Assembly: GCA_021890795.1 (NCBI GenBank)
Contig: JAKKUO010000001.1
Span: forward strand, 62,001 to 126,000
Length of the DNA stretch: 64,000 nt
DNA from: Bacillota bacterium
GTDB taxonomy: Bacteria > Bacillota > Sulfobacillia > Symbiobacteriales > ZC4RG38
Direction: 5' to 3'
Position 1 is the stretch's first letter, and each line of letters opens with the position of its first letter. Under the pieces are notes generated by a model. The model searched no databases, was not told the origin of the DNA, and saw only the letters and a list, made by a program, of their open reading frames with translations. The position numbers were made by a program, and so were the translations under genes. Below are positions 49,070-57,353 of the stretch, piece after piece.

Positions 49070-49426
49070 CTAGTGCACGGCCCCGGACGGGTCTTGCCGC
49101 CCCAGGCGGCGGACCTGCCGGAGCCGCTCCTGCACCTGAAGGAGGCCCGCCCGCTGGCATGCCGTACCGTAGGCGGCCGCAGCCCGCTGGAAGGCCCGTT
49201 CCACCGCGGCAAAGGCCGCCGCGGTCCGCCCGGACCCCGGGCGGGCATCGGAGACCTGGCCGAAGAGCCCGACCACCCGCTCGGCGACCCGAGCCTGGAC
49301 GGCCGCGACCTTTGCGGCCTCCTGCTCCAGGAGCCGCCGGCGCTCCCGGGCGGACTGCCGGAGGGCCGGGAGAAACCCGGCAGCCAGTACGGACAGCATG
49401 GCAAGGAGGAGACGTCCAGCCTCCAC
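49070..49426 (-). CDS. hypothetical protein, LemA-like layout
   Basis: This 118-residue minus-strand frame has the genome's normal codon choice. GTG 49426 has GTGGGGTG five bases upstream. The N-terminus is hydrophobic (RLLLAMLSVLAAGFLPAL) and the rest is helical and charged (SARERRRLLEQEAAKVAAVQ), a membrane-anchored coil similar in layout to LemA proteins but without a firm match. It lies between DUF1657 and yitT on the opposite strand. A longer GTG start at 49483 has no ribosome site. Confidence 0.5.
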   Translation of the reverse strand: MEAGRLLLAMLSVLAAGFLPALRQSARERRRLLEQEAAKVAAVQARVAERVVGLFGQVSDARPGSGRTAAAFAAVERAFQRAAAAYGTACQRAGLLQVQERLRQVRRLGRQDPSGAVH

Positions 49427-49596
49427 TGCCGCACCCCACTCTGCGCCAGGCGCGCAGGAGCATCCCCGGGGGTTCGCGTCCACCGGGCCCCCGCAGCAGG
49501 GGCCGGGGCACCGGATCCCGAAAAGCCTCTTGTACCGCCCAGTTCCTGCGAACGCCCTCCGATCCCTGACGCTCTGAATCCGGAGGTTGGCTCTCT

Positions 49597-50478
49597 GTGC
49601 AGCAACTGCTCGGTTACGCCCAGATCGCTGTGGGCGCCCTGATCACGGCCCTCGGCCTCAACCTCTTCTACATCCCCTCCAACCTGATGGAAGGCGGCCT
49701 CACCGGTATTGCCCTGCTCTCCCACTACCTGTGGGGTCTCCCCGTCGGCGGGGTCTACGCCGCCCTCAACCTGCCCCTGCTGGTGGCCACCTGGCGGGTC
49801 TGGGGCCGGGAGGGGCTGATGAAGACCATCTGGGGCACCTTCGCCCTCTCTGCAGCTATCGAGGCCACCGCGGGCCTCCGGATCCCGACTCCGGACATCT
49901 GGCTCGCCACTCTTTACGGGGCGGTGCTGGCGGGCCTCGGCCTGGGGATCATCTTCCGGGCCGGCGGCACCACCGGCGGCACGGACATCGTCGCCCGGCT
50001 GGTCTGGCGGTACTTCGGCATCGAGATGGGTCGGACCCTCTTCGCCATCGACCTGGTGGTCATGGGCCTCTCGGGGTACTTCTTCGGCCATGTGGTGATG
50101 CTCTACTCCCTGGTCGCGACCTTTGTGGCCACCCGGGTGATCGACGTGGTGCAAGAGGGGCTGTACGCGGCCAAGGCCCTCACCATCTTCTCCGACCGCC
50201 CTCGGGAGATCGCGGCGGCCCTCATGCAGCACCTGGAGCGGGGGGTGACCCTCTACCCCGCGGTGGGGGCTTACACCGGCCAGACCCGGGAGGTGGTCTA
50301 CTGCGTCGTGGGCCGGGCGGAGGTCTCCCGGGCCAAGGCCCTGGTCTACGCGCTGGACCCCCGGGCCTTTGTGGTGGTCACCGACGTCCACGAGGTGATG
50401 GGGGAGGGGTTCCAGCCGCCTCCCGCCGGGGCCCTGCGCCGGTCCGGCGCCGGCGCGGAAGCCAAGGGCCCCAGGTGA
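49597..50478 (+). CDS. yitT: YitT family membrane protein
   Basis: The 293-residue product has five predicted membrane helices in the first 200 residues (DUF161 region, LNLFYIPSNLMEGGLTGIAL and AGGTTGGTDIVARL) and a cytosolic DUF2179 domain from about residue 205 (ERGVTLYPAVGAYTGQTREV). YitT-type proteins are widespread in Firmicutes and of uncertain transport function. GTG 49597 follows CGGAGG by about ten bases. The last 20 residues are a high-GC extension. Confidence 0.88.
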   Translation: MQQLLGYAQIAVGALITALGLNLFYIPSNLMEGGLTGIALLSHYLWGLPVGGVYAALNLPLLVATWRVWGREGLMKTIWGTFALSAAIEATAGLRIPTPDIWLATLYGAVLAGLGLGIIFRAGGTTGGTDIVARLVWRYFGIEMGRTLFAIDLVVMGLSGYFFGHVVMLYSLVATFVATRVIDVVQEGLYAAKALTIFSDRPREIAAALMQHLERGVTLYPAVGAYTGQTREVVYCVVGRAEVSRAKALVYALDPRAFVVVTDVHEVMGEGFQPPPAGALRRSGAGAEAKGPR

Positions 50479-50511
50479 CCGGCAGGCCGGAGCCGCATTT
50501 CATCGACCATA

Positions 50512-50541
50512 TTGACAACATGGGGGCCACCGGGGTATCAT
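50512..50541 (+). promoter_or_regulatory. promoter of the tRNA gene
   Basis: TTGACA and TATCAT are 18 bases apart, giving a start near 50548, 50 bases before the tRNA. An 11-bp inverted repeat (GGGCCACCGGG / CCCGGTGGCCC, 50524-50562) overlaps the -10. Confidence 0.6.
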
Positions 50542-50598
50542 GAAGGTGTTTCCCGGTGGCCCTGCCGGGCAGAGCCGCCACGCCAAAGCCGTCCACGC

Positions 50599-50675
50599 CG
50601 CGGGGTGGAGCAGCCAGGTAGCTCGTCGGGCTCATGACCCGAAGGTCGAGGGTTCAAATCCCTCCCCCGCAACCA
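50599..50675 (+). tRNA. initiator tRNA-fMet (CAT)
   Basis: The 77-nt gene folds as a full cloverleaf and ends with an encoded CCA. It starts with C and has A opposite it, so the 1-72 pair is the C:A mismatch diagnostic of initiators. The anticodon arm TCGGGCTCATGACCCGA has the three consecutive G:C pairs and the CAT anticodon. The T arm carries GGTTCAAATC. It is a single gene with its own promoter and terminator. Confidence 0.97.
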
Positions 50676-50683
50676 AGGCGGCG

Positions 50684-50718
50684 GAAGGTCCCTCCTGCGA
50701 GGGGCCTTCTGCTTTTTC
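50684..50718 (+). terminator. terminator after tRNA-fMet
   Basis: GAAGG-CCCTC pairs with GAGGG-CCTTC around CTGC with one unpaired base on each side, followed by TGCTTTTTC. Confidence 0.75.
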
Positions 50719-50785
50719 TACAGCCTTCTGTGGCTCGCCTCGCCCTCCGGCGGCGCACCGGGCCGGCGATCCGGCCCGAATCCGG

Positions 50786-51958
50786 TCAGCCCCGGATCCG
50801 GATCAGCCAGAACCGGGTCTTCTTCCCCCAGCCCAGGTCCCAGGGTACCCGATACCGGTCGGCGGTGTGGCTGCTGACCACCGCGTACCCGTCGGCCCCC
50901 TGGCCGACCACCACCGAGACGTGGACCACATCGCCGCCCTGTTCGTACGCGATGATGTCCCCCGGGGCCAGGACCGGCAGTCCGGGTCCGCCGGCCGCCT
51001 CCGCCACCCGGGCGAAGCTCCCCCGGGCCACCAGCTGCCCCCGGCCGCTCTGGAGGAGGTACCGGGCCAGGCTGCCGGCGTTGATCCAGGTTGCAGTAGC
51101 CTCCCGGCGCCGGGGGTCGTGGCGCCAGGCCCCGGTGGGCCGGAGGCCGCCGGCGGCCAGGACCTGGGAGGCGAAGTTGGCGCAGTCGCCGCCCATGCCG
51201 GTGTAGTCCCGGTACTGCCGGTTGTACCGGTGGCTGTTGCCACAGCCCCAGGCGACGCCACAGTAGGTATCCGCGTACCGGGCCGCTGCCTCCCGGTCGA
51301 AGCCCCCCGCCCCGGGCCGGCCGGCCCCGGCGGGGACGGGTGGGTCTGCGGCTGCCGGCGCCTCCCCCGGGGGCTCCACCGCCGGCGACCGGGTGAGGGG
51401 CGGAAGCCCGGCCTCCGGCGGCGGACCATCCTCGTACAGAGGGTCCAGGCCGTGGTCCGAACGGACCCGCCAGCCGCCGTCCCCCCGGACGAGTTCCACC
51501 GCGTGGCTCGTCCCCACCCCCATCCAGGCCACCGGAGCGGCCGGGGCGCCGGCCTGCCGGTACCCGAGGCCCAGGCGGAGGACTACCGCGACCCGGGCGG
51601 TGTCGCCCTGGACCCGGACCCGCAGGATCCGGACCTCCGCCTGGTGGTCCACAAGCTCAAACCCCCGGGCCCGGAGCCAATCCCGGAGGTGGAGGATCTT
51701 CTGTCGCTCCCGCTCCGCGAGCCACCGGCCCGCCGGGGTGGAGGTGTCGATCTCCGCCACCGGCAGCCGGTCCGGCGCGAGGCTCACCAGAGCCGCCACC
51801 CGGCTCCGAAAGTGCTCCTCGACAAAGGCCCTGGGGTCCTCCCCGGGGGCTGCGCCCGCGGCCAGGGTCCACCGGAGGAGGAGGGCCAGTCCCACCGCCG
51901 CCAGGGCCGCCAGGCCGGCCCGGCCCCTCCGGCCCCGGACCCACCGCCTCCCGGTCAT
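50786..51958 (-). CDS. exported protein with C-terminal amidase domain (Amidase_6)
   Basis: The 390-residue product has an N-terminal hydrophobic segment (about 14-32) after RRWVRGRRGR, acting as signal anchor. A central region of unknown fold is followed by a Pro/Gly linker (about 195-240), then an NlpC/P60-like Amidase_6 domain from residue 240 (YNRQYRDYTGMGGDCANFAS with the probable nucleophile Cys, and GGDVVHVSVVVG with the probable His). Such proteins act on peptidoglycan peptides or glutamine-like amides outside the cell. ATG 51958 is used; GTG 52024 upstream has no ribosome site. Confidence 0.8.
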   Translation of the reverse strand: MTGRRWVRGRRGRAGLAALAAVGLALLLRWTLAAGAAPGEDPRAFVEEHFRSRVAALVSLAPDRLPVAEIDTSTPAGRWLAERERQKILHLRDWLRARGFELVDHQAEVRILRVRVQGDTARVAVVLRLGLGYRQAGAPAAPVAWMGVGTSHAVELVRGDGGWRVRSDHGLDPLYEDGPPPEAGLPPLTRSPAVEPPGEAPAAADPPVPAGAGRPGAGGFDREAAARYADTYCGVAWGCGNSHRYNRQYRDYTGMGGDCANFASQVLAAGGLRPTGAWRHDPRRREATATWINAGSLARYLLQSGRGQLVARGSFARVAEAAGGPGLPVLAPGDIIAYEQGGDVVHVSVVVGQGADGYAVVSSHTADRYRVPWDLGWGKKTRFWLIRIRG

Positions 51959-52095
51959 GCCGCCACCGCCCGGTGCACCCCGGGGCCTGCCAGGCCGTCT
52001 TTCACAGCAAGACTCCCCCTTCACCCTGCCGAAGCCAGTATGCCCCGGCAGGGGAGAGGGGGAGGTGGGGCGGAACCGATGTAGATTCTGGGAGC

Positions 52096-52491
52096 TCAGG
52101 CGATGGTCCGGACCAGGTCGGCCACCGGCGGGCTCTCCTGAACCGAGAGAATCCGGTTCCGGCTGTCCACCAGCACCACCCGGGGGCGGAAGCCGGGGAT
52201 CTCTTCCGGGGTCAGGTGGGCCCAGGTGATCAGGATGACCAGGTCCCCGGGCTGGGCCAGGCGGGCCGCGCCGCCGTTCATGCAGATGGTGCCGCTGCCG
52301 GCGGGACCGGGGAGGACATAGGTCTCAAACCGGGCCCCGGTGGTGACGTTGACCACGGCGATCCACTCGTAGGGAAGGATCCCCGCGGCCGCCAGAAGGT
52401 CGGTGTCAATAGTGCAGGAGCCCTCGTAGTTCAGGTTGGCCTCGGTCACCGTGGCCCGGTGAATCTTGGCCTTGAAGAAGGTGCGGAGCAT
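52096..52491 (-). CDS. panD: aspartate 1-decarboxylase
   Basis: PanD makes beta-alanine for pantothenate. The 131-residue proenzyme contains the self-cleavage site G24-S25 (NYEGSC), which generates the pyruvoyl group, along with MNGGAARL near 75 and the conserved strand VILITWAHL. The ATG at 52491 directly abuts the panC stop, with GGAGGGAG inside the panC end as ribosome site. It is the last gene of panB-panC-panD. Confidence 0.96.
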   Translation of the reverse strand: MLRTFFKAKIHRATVTEANLNYEGSCTIDTDLLAAAGILPYEWIAVVNVTTGARFETYVLPGPAGSGTICMNGGAARLAQPGDLVILITWAHLTPEEIPGFRPRVVLVDSRNRILSVQESPPVADLVRTIA

Positions 52492-53364
52492 CTAGCCGGC
52501 TCCCTCCAGTTCCGGGTTGTCGACCGCCAGTTCCGCGTTGTCGATGAGCCGGGTGCTGCCGATGTAGACCGCCAGGGCCAGGCGCACCCGGCCCTCGATC
52601 CGCTCCACCGGCGCCAGGGTCTCGGGGTCGACCACCGCCACGTAGTCGACCCGGGCCAAAGGCTCCCGGGCGATGAAGGCGGTCAGGTCCTCCACCAGGG
52701 CCCGGGCGTCCCGCTGCCCCTGGGCCACCAGCTCCTGGGCCCGCTGAATCGCCCGGTAGAGGATCCGGGCGGCCTCCCGCTCCCGCCCCCGGAGGTAGAC
52801 GTTCCGGCTGGAGAGGGCGAGGCCATCGGGCTCCCGGACTGTGGGGACCCCCACGACCTCCACGTTCATGTTCAGGTCCCGAACCATCCGCCGGACCACC
52901 TGAAGCTGCTGGAAGTCCTTCTCGCCGAAGTAGGCCACGTCCGGCTCGACGATGTTGAAGAGCTTGGTCACCACCGTGGTGACCCCCCGGAAGTGGCCGG
53001 GGCGGCTGGCGCCGCAGAGCCCCTCGGTCAGCCCCGTCACCTCGACGAAGGTGCGGATGGGCTCAGGGTACATCTCCTCCACCGAGGGGGCGAAGACGAT
53101 GTCCACCCCCTCCGGGGCGAGGAGAGCCGCATCCCGGTCCAGGTCCCGGGGATAGCGGTCGTAGTCCTCCCGGGGGCCGAACTGGAGGGGGTTGACGAAG
53201 ATGCTCACCACCACCAGGTCGGTCTCCTGCCGGGCCCGGCGGACCAGGCTCAGGTGGCCCTCGTGGAGGTACCCCATGGTGGGAACAAGCCCCACCCGGG
53301 CCCCGGCCCGCTTCCGGGGCCGCACCGCCGCTTTCACCTCAGAGATGGTCCGGAGGATCTCCAT
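52492..53364 (-). CDS. panC: pantoate--beta-alanine ligase
   Basis: PanC condenses pantoate and beta-alanine with ATP. The 290-residue product has the HIGH-like motif MGYLHEGHLSL at 30-40, FVNPLQFGPREDYDRYPR near 62-79, and the KMSKS-like LSSRNVYL near 182-189. ATG 53364 follows GGGGAGGAG. It lies 30 bases after panB and touches panD. Confidence 0.96.
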   Translation of the reverse strand: MEILRTISEVKAAVRPRKRAGARVGLVPTMGYLHEGHLSLVRRARQETDLVVVSIFVNPLQFGPREDYDRYPRDLDRDAALLAPEGVDIVFAPSVEEMYPEPIRTFVEVTGLTEGLCGASRPGHFRGVTTVVTKLFNIVEPDVAYFGEKDFQQLQVVRRMVRDLNMNVEVVGVPTVREPDGLALSSRNVYLRGREREAARILYRAIQRAQELVAQGQRDARALVEDLTAFIAREPLARVDYVAVVDPETLAPVERIEGRVRLALAVYIGSTRLIDNAELAVDNPELEGAG

Positions 53365-53394
53365 CGTACTCCTCCCCTGCTGCACGAGGTGGTT

Positions 53395-54228
53395 TCAGTA
53401 GAGCCGCTCCAGGACCTCGGCCGGCATCTCCACGCTGTGCTCCGGCCCGGGGAACCGCCCCTCCCGGACCTCGGCCACGTATTCGCTCACCGCCCGGGTG
53501 ACCGCTGTGGCCAGGTCGGCGTAGCGCTTTACAAACCGGGGCGGCTTTCCGAGGTAGAGGCCGAGCATGTCGTGGACCACCAGCACCTGGCCGTCGCAGT
53601 CCGGGCCGGCGCCGATGCCGATGGTGGGGATCGGCAGCCGCTCAGTCACGAGCCGGGCCAGCTCCCGGGGGATGAGCTCCAGGACGATGGCAAAGGCCCC
53701 CGCCGCGGCCAGGGCTTCCGCGTCCCGGAGGAGCTGCCGGGCCGCGGCCTCGGTCTTCCCCTGGACCCGGTATCCCCCCAGGGCGTGGACCGACTGGGGC
53801 AGAAGCCCCACGTGGCCCATCACCGGGATCCCCGCCGCCACCAGCCGGCGCACCGTCGGGGCTATCGCCTCGCCCCCCTCGAGCTTCACCGCCTGGGCGC
53901 CCCCCTCCTGGAGCAGCCGGGCGGCGTTGCGCAGGGCCTCCTCCTCGGAGACCTGGTAGGTCATGAAGGGCATGTCCGCCACCACCAGCGCCCGCCGGGC
54001 CCCCCGGCTGACCGCCCGGGTGTGGTGGAGGATATCCGCCAGGGTGACGGGGACCGTCGAGTCGTACCCCAGTACCGCCATACCGACGGAATCCCCCACC
54101 AGCAGGATGTCCACCCCCGCCTCGTCCAGCAGCCGGGCCGTGGGGTAGTCGTAGGCCGTGAGCATGGCGATGCGCCGGCCTTCCCGCTTCATCCGCTGCA
54201 CCGTGGCCACGGTGACCCGCTCGCCCAT
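53395..54228 (-). CDS. panB: 3-methyl-2-oxobutanoate hydroxymethyltransferase
   Basis: PanB makes ketopantoate from 2-oxoisovalerate and methylene-THF. The 277-residue product has [18 protein letters not shown] near 24-41, the metal-binding GDSVGM near 45-50, VKLEGG with the catalytic region near 115-120, [10 protein letters not shown] near 134-143 and [15 protein letters not shown] near 199-213. ATG 54228 follows AAGGGAGG. It leads the pan operon, preceded by a long leader with an attenuator-like hairpin. Confidence 0.96.
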   Translation of the reverse strand: MGERVTVATVQRMKREGRRIAMLTAYDYPTARLLDEAGVDILLVGDSVGMAVLGYDSTVPVTLADILHHTRAVSRGARRALVVADMPFMTYQVSEEEALRNAARLLQEGGAQAVKLEGGEAIAPTVRRLVAAGIPVMGHVGLLPQSVHALGGYRVQGKTEAAARQLLRDAEALAAAGAFAIVLELIPRELARLVTERLPIPTIGIGAGPDCDGQVLVVHDMLGLYLGKPPRFVKRYADLATAVTRAVSEYVAEVREGRFPGPEHSVEMPAEVLERLY

Positions 54229-54613
54229 CGCCTGTGCCTCCCTTTCGGTCGCAAAGACTCGGTCGGCAAGACTCCTGCGGTGGAAAAGACTCGCCGGTCC
54301 GGCCCCCCCCCAAGCCCGGAGACACAACAAGCCCTCCGCCCCGACGGGGTGGGCGGAGGGCACACGCCCGGCCATGTGCCGTGAGCCCCTTCCGTCTCGG
54401 CCCCGGTGGGGTCCAAGCTTGAGGGTCCGGTTCCCTTTTTCCCTGTGCACCTTTTTCCCTGGGTACCCGCAGGTCTTGCACCCGCAGGTGTGGCGAGCCG
54501 CCTGTTGGGGCGAAATCGCCCGTCGCACCTTCTGTCCAACGGGGGCTGGGGCCAACCGGTCCCCAACCCGGTCCGGTGTGGCTCCCCCGGGGGATGCCAC
54601 CCGGTTCCCTTCC
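54229..54613 (-). other. ~380-nt leader of the panBCD operon
   Basis: Transcription from the promoter at 54642-54614 would give a leader of about 378 nt without a plausible gene. It holds several hairpins (for example GGGCG/CGCCC around 54513-54527), two direct-repeat pairs (ACCCGCAGGT at 54465 and 54480; CCTTTTTCCCTG at 54434 and 54450, plus-strand sequence), an attenuator-like hairpin at 54360-54330 and three GAGTCTT repeats (minus strand) just before the ribosome site. The Rfam pan motif is the obvious comparison, but I could not confirm it. Confidence 0.45.
54330..54360 (-). terminator. attenuator-like hairpin in the panB leader
   Basis: Read on the minus strand, GCCCTCCGCCC and GGGCGGAGGGC form an 11-bp stem around 9 bases, followed by TTGTTGTGTC. 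It lies about 100 bases upstream of the panB start and so inside the transcribed leader. Confidence 0.55.
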
Positions 54614-54642
54614 ACTCTACCATGTGGTCGGTTGGCTGACAA
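54614..54642 (-). promoter_or_regulatory. promoter of the panBCD operon
   Basis: On the minus strand TTGTCA (54642-54637) and TAGAGT (54619-54614) are 17 bases apart, with TG one base before the -10 (TGGTAGAGT). Confidence 0.55.
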
Positions 54643-54724
54643 GGTCGGGCCCGGCACCCCGGCGCAGGGCGCCGGCGCTTTCCGTCCCCTTGCCGGCGGC
54701 TGGCAACCCTTGGCCGGCGGTCGG

Positions 54725-54753
54725 TTGATCCGCCGGGCCCCGTGGCGTACCAT
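54725..54753 (+). promoter_or_regulatory. possible promoter of the DEAD-box helicase gene
   Basis: TTGATC and TACCAT are 17 bases apart (or CATAAT at 20 bases), 38 bases before the ATG. The match is moderate. Confidence 0.35.
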
Positions 54754-54790
54754 AATGGATATGGCTCAGCGAGGGAGAGGTTCAGGTTTC

Positions 54791-56386
54791 ATGGCAGAGA
54801 CTGAGGCTGCGAAGGTTACGTTCAAGGACCTGGGACTTTCGGACCGGGTACTCCGGGCCCTGGAGGACATGGGGTTTGAGGAGCCATCGCCCATCCAGGC
54901 CCGGGCGATCCCGCTGCTCCTGGCCGGCCACGACGTGATCGGCCAGGCCCAGACCGGTACCGGTAAGACCGCCGCCTTCGGCGTTCCCATCGTCGAGCGC
55001 CTCGACCCCAAGGTGCGGGGGGTGCAGGCCCTGGTCCTGACCCCGACCCGGGAGCTGGCGATCCAGGTGGCCGAGGAGATCGGCCGGATCGGCAAGTACA
55101 GCCGGATCCGGGTGGTGCCCATCTACGGCGGCCAGAACATCGAGCGGCAGATCCGGCTCCTGCGGATGGGGACCGAGGTGGTGGTGGGCACCCCGGGCCG
55201 GATCATGGACCACATCCGCCGGGGGACCCTCAAGCTGGACAAGGTCCGCATGCTGGTCCTCGATGAGGCCGACGAGATGCTGGACATGGGCTTCATCGAC
55301 GACATCGAGTGGATCATCCAGAACCTCCCCACCGAGCGACAGACGGCCCTCTTCTCCGCCACGATGCCCGATGAGATCAAGGGGCTGGCAACCCGGTACA
55401 TGCGGTCCCCCCAGCACGTGGCGGTCAACCCCGCTCAACTGACGGTGCCCCAGATCGAGCAGTACTTCTACGAGGTCCGGCCGACCCTGAAGGTCGAGGC
55501 CCTCTGCCGGATCCTGGACACCGAGAACGTGGAGCGGGGGATCATCTTCTGCCGCACCAAGAAGGGGGTCGACGAGCTGGCCGAGGCCCTCCAGCGCCGG
55601 GGGTACCTGGCCGAGGGGATCCACGGGGACATGAACCAGGCCCAGCGGAACCGGGTGATGGCCCGGTTCAAGGAGGGGCAGATCGAACTTTTGGTGGCCA
55701 CCGACGTGGCCGCCCGGGGCCTGGACATCGAAGGGGTCACCCACGTGATCAACTTCGATATCCCCCAGGACGCGGAGTCCTACGTCCACCGCATCGGCCG
55801 TACCGGCCGGGCGGGGCGGTCGGGCACCGCCCTCACCCTGATCACCTCCCGGGAGTTCCCCCAGTTGCGGCTCATCGAGCGGACCATCCGGCAGCGGATC
55901 CAGCGCCGGCCCCTGCCCTCCCTGGCGGACGTGGCCGAGCGGCAGCGGGAGGTGCTCAAGGAGCGGCTCCTGCGGGTCCTCTCCCGGGGCAAGCTCGGCT
56001 TCTACCAGGACCTGGCCCGGGAGCTCCTGGACAGCGAGGACTTCGCCGCGGAGGAGCTCTTGGCCGCAGCCCTGAAGCTGGCCATGGGCGAGGCCGAGCC
56101 GGTGCCCGAGGTGCCCACCCGCTTCGGGGAGACCGGGGCGGAGCCCGGGTTTGTCCGGTTCTTCTTGAACATCGGCCGGGCCCAGGGGGTCCAGCCCGCG
56201 GATATCGTCCGGAGCATCGCCACCCAGGCCGGGGTGCCCGGGAGCATCGTCGGCAAGATCGACATCTACGACCGGTTCACCTTCGTAGAGGTGCCTGAGG
56301 ACGTCGCTGCCCAGGTGCTGACCGCGATGCAGGAGTCGACCATCAAGGGCCGGACCGTCAATATCGAACCGGCCCGGAAGCGCTGA
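54791..56386 (+). CDS. DEAD-box ATP-dependent RNA helicase, CshA/DeaD type
   Basis: The 531-residue protein unwinds RNA duplexes in ribosome assembly or mRNA decay. It shows the Q motif (FKDLGLSDRVLRALEDMGF, EEPSPIQ), motif I AQTGTGKT, Ia PTRELAIQ, Ib TPGRIMD, motif II DEAD, III SAT, V ATDVAARGLD and VI HRIGRTGRAGR. The C-terminus (about 445-531) is a DbpA/CsdA-like RNA-binding domain (RFFLNIGRAQGVQPADIV ... IKGRTVNIEPARKR). ATG 54791 follows GGGAGAGG. In Firmicutes the RNase Y degradosome helicase is CshA, a possible but unproven partner of the rny product here. Confidence 0.94.
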   Translation: MAETEAAKVTFKDLGLSDRVLRALEDMGFEEPSPIQARAIPLLLAGHDVIGQAQTGTGKTAAFGVPIVERLDPKVRGVQALVLTPTRELAIQVAEEIGRIGKYSRIRVVPIYGGQNIERQIRLLRMGTEVVVGTPGRIMDHIRRGTLKLDKVRMLVLDEADEMLDMGFIDDIEWIIQNLPTERQTALFSATMPDEIKGLATRYMRSPQHVAVNPAQLTVPQIEQYFYEVRPTLKVEALCRILDTENVERGIIFCRTKKGVDELAEALQRRGYLAEGIHGDMNQAQRNRVMARFKEGQIELLVATDVAARGLDIEGVTHVINFDIPQDAESYVHRIGRTGRAGRSGTALTLITSREFPQLRLIERTIRQRIQRRPLPSLADVAERQREVLKERLLRVLSRGKLGFYQDLARELLDSEDFAAEELLAAALKLAMGEAEPVPEVPTRFGETGAEPGFVRFFLNIGRAQGVQPADIVRSIATQAGVPGSIVGKIDIYDRFTFVEVPEDVAAQVLTAMQESTIKGRTVNIEPARKR

Positions 56387-56395
56387 GGATGCCAG

Positions 56396-56429
56396 GGGGC
56401 CGCCTCCGGAGGGCGGCCCCGTCGGTTTT
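56396..56429 (+). terminator. terminator after the helicase gene
   Basis: GGGGCCGCC and GGCGGCCCC (56396-56404 with 56412-56420) form a 9-bp stem followed by GTCGGTTTTCC. Confidence 0.65.
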
Positions 56430-56578
56430 CCGGTCCCCGCCGGCGGGGGGCGGTCCCTGGGCGACGGGAAGCGGCGCCGTAGCGGGAGGCAGCCCCGGAA
56501 CGCCCCGCAGGACTCCTCTGCCGGGGCGTGGAATCATCCATTGGTCGTGGGCTTGGCCCTGCCCCGGCCGGCGGCAGG

Positions 56579-56592
56579 AGAACGTGCGTTCG
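56579..56592. promoter_or_regulatory. LexA (SOS) box candidate upstream of thpR-recA
   Basis: AGAACGTGCGTTCG matches CGAACRNRYGTTYG at 13 of 14 positions. It lies 26 bases before the thpR start codon, placing thpR and possibly recA-recX under LexA. Confidence 0.55.
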
Positions 56593-56618
56593 TAGCGAAT
56601 GCATGAGAGGGATGAGCG

Positions 56619-57221
56619 GTGCGGGAGACAGGGCCTGTGGTGCGGACGTTTGTCGCGGTGCCGGTGGACGGGCCCATGCTCTGCCGGTCCTTGGCCGCGG
56701 CCCAGGCGGAACTGGGCCGGGCCGGTGGCCGGGTGCGGTGGGTCCCGCCGCACCAGTTTCACTACACCCTGAAGTTCCTCGGAGAGATCCCCGCCTCCCG
56801 GGTGGAGGCCGCCCGGGCCGCGGTGGCGGAGGCGGTGGTGGGGGTCGCGCCCTTCTCCCTGGCGGTGGCCGGGGTGGGCGCCTTTCCCCGGCCCGACGCC
56901 GCCCGGGTGATCTGGGCCGGGTGCGGCGCCGGCCGGGAGGCCCTGGTCGCCCTGGCGGAGCGGGTGGAGCGGGCCCTGGTGGCCGCGGGGTTTCCCCCGG
57001 AGCCCCGGCCCTTCTCGCCCCACCTCACCCTGGGCCGGGTGGCCCAGGGGGGCCTCACGGCGGGCCTGGCGGCCGCGGTGGAGGCGGCCCGGGACCGGGC
57101 CTTCGGCACCCTGCCGGTGCGGGCGGTGGTGCTCTACCGGAGTGACCTCCGGCCCTACGGGCCGATCTACACCCCCCTGGCGACCTTTCCCCTGGCGGGC
57201 GAGCCGCCCCGGGACCGGTGA
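56619..57221 (+). CDS. thpR: RNA 2',3'-cyclic phosphodiesterase (2H family)
   Basis: ThpR (formerly LigT) hydrolyses 2',3'-cyclic phosphates on RNA ends. The 200-residue product has both 2H motifs, HYTL (residues 48-51) and HLTL (135-138). GTG 56619 follows GAGAGGGATGAG; GTGs at 56637/56640 are alternatives. In many Firmicutes a cinA-(thpR)-recA order occurs, which fits its place just before recA. A LexA-box candidate precedes it. Confidence 0.92.
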   Translation: MRETGPVVRTFVAVPVDGPMLCRSLAAAQAELGRAGGRVRWVPPHQFHYTLKFLGEIPASRVEAARAAVAEAVVGVAPFSLAVAGVGAFPRPDAARVIWAGCGAGREALVALAERVERALVAAGFPPEPRPFSPHLTLGRVAQGGLTAGLAAAVEAARDRAFGTLPVRAVVLYRSDLRPYGPIYTPLATFPLAGEPPRDR

Positions 57222-57287
57222 CCCCCGGCTGGGGGTGAGGGCCTGCGCCTCCCCGTTCCCGGCAGCGGGCGACGCCGGCCGCCGCCC

Positions 57288-57317
57288 TTGCCCTGTGGAC
57301 AGGCATCCGCGTATACT
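57288..57317 (+). promoter_or_regulatory. possible recA promoter
   Basis: TTGCCC and TATACT are 18 bases apart, 37 bases before the recA ATG. No LexA box is visible in this gap. Confidence 0.4.
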
Positions 57318-57353
57318 CGTGGTTAGGAAGAAACTGGAAATAGGAGGATGACC

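Noticed and set aside
50524-50562. 11-bp inverted repeat as a terminator for yitT
   Set aside because: No T-run follows and it overlaps the -10 of the tRNA promoter, so regulation or chance is as likely.
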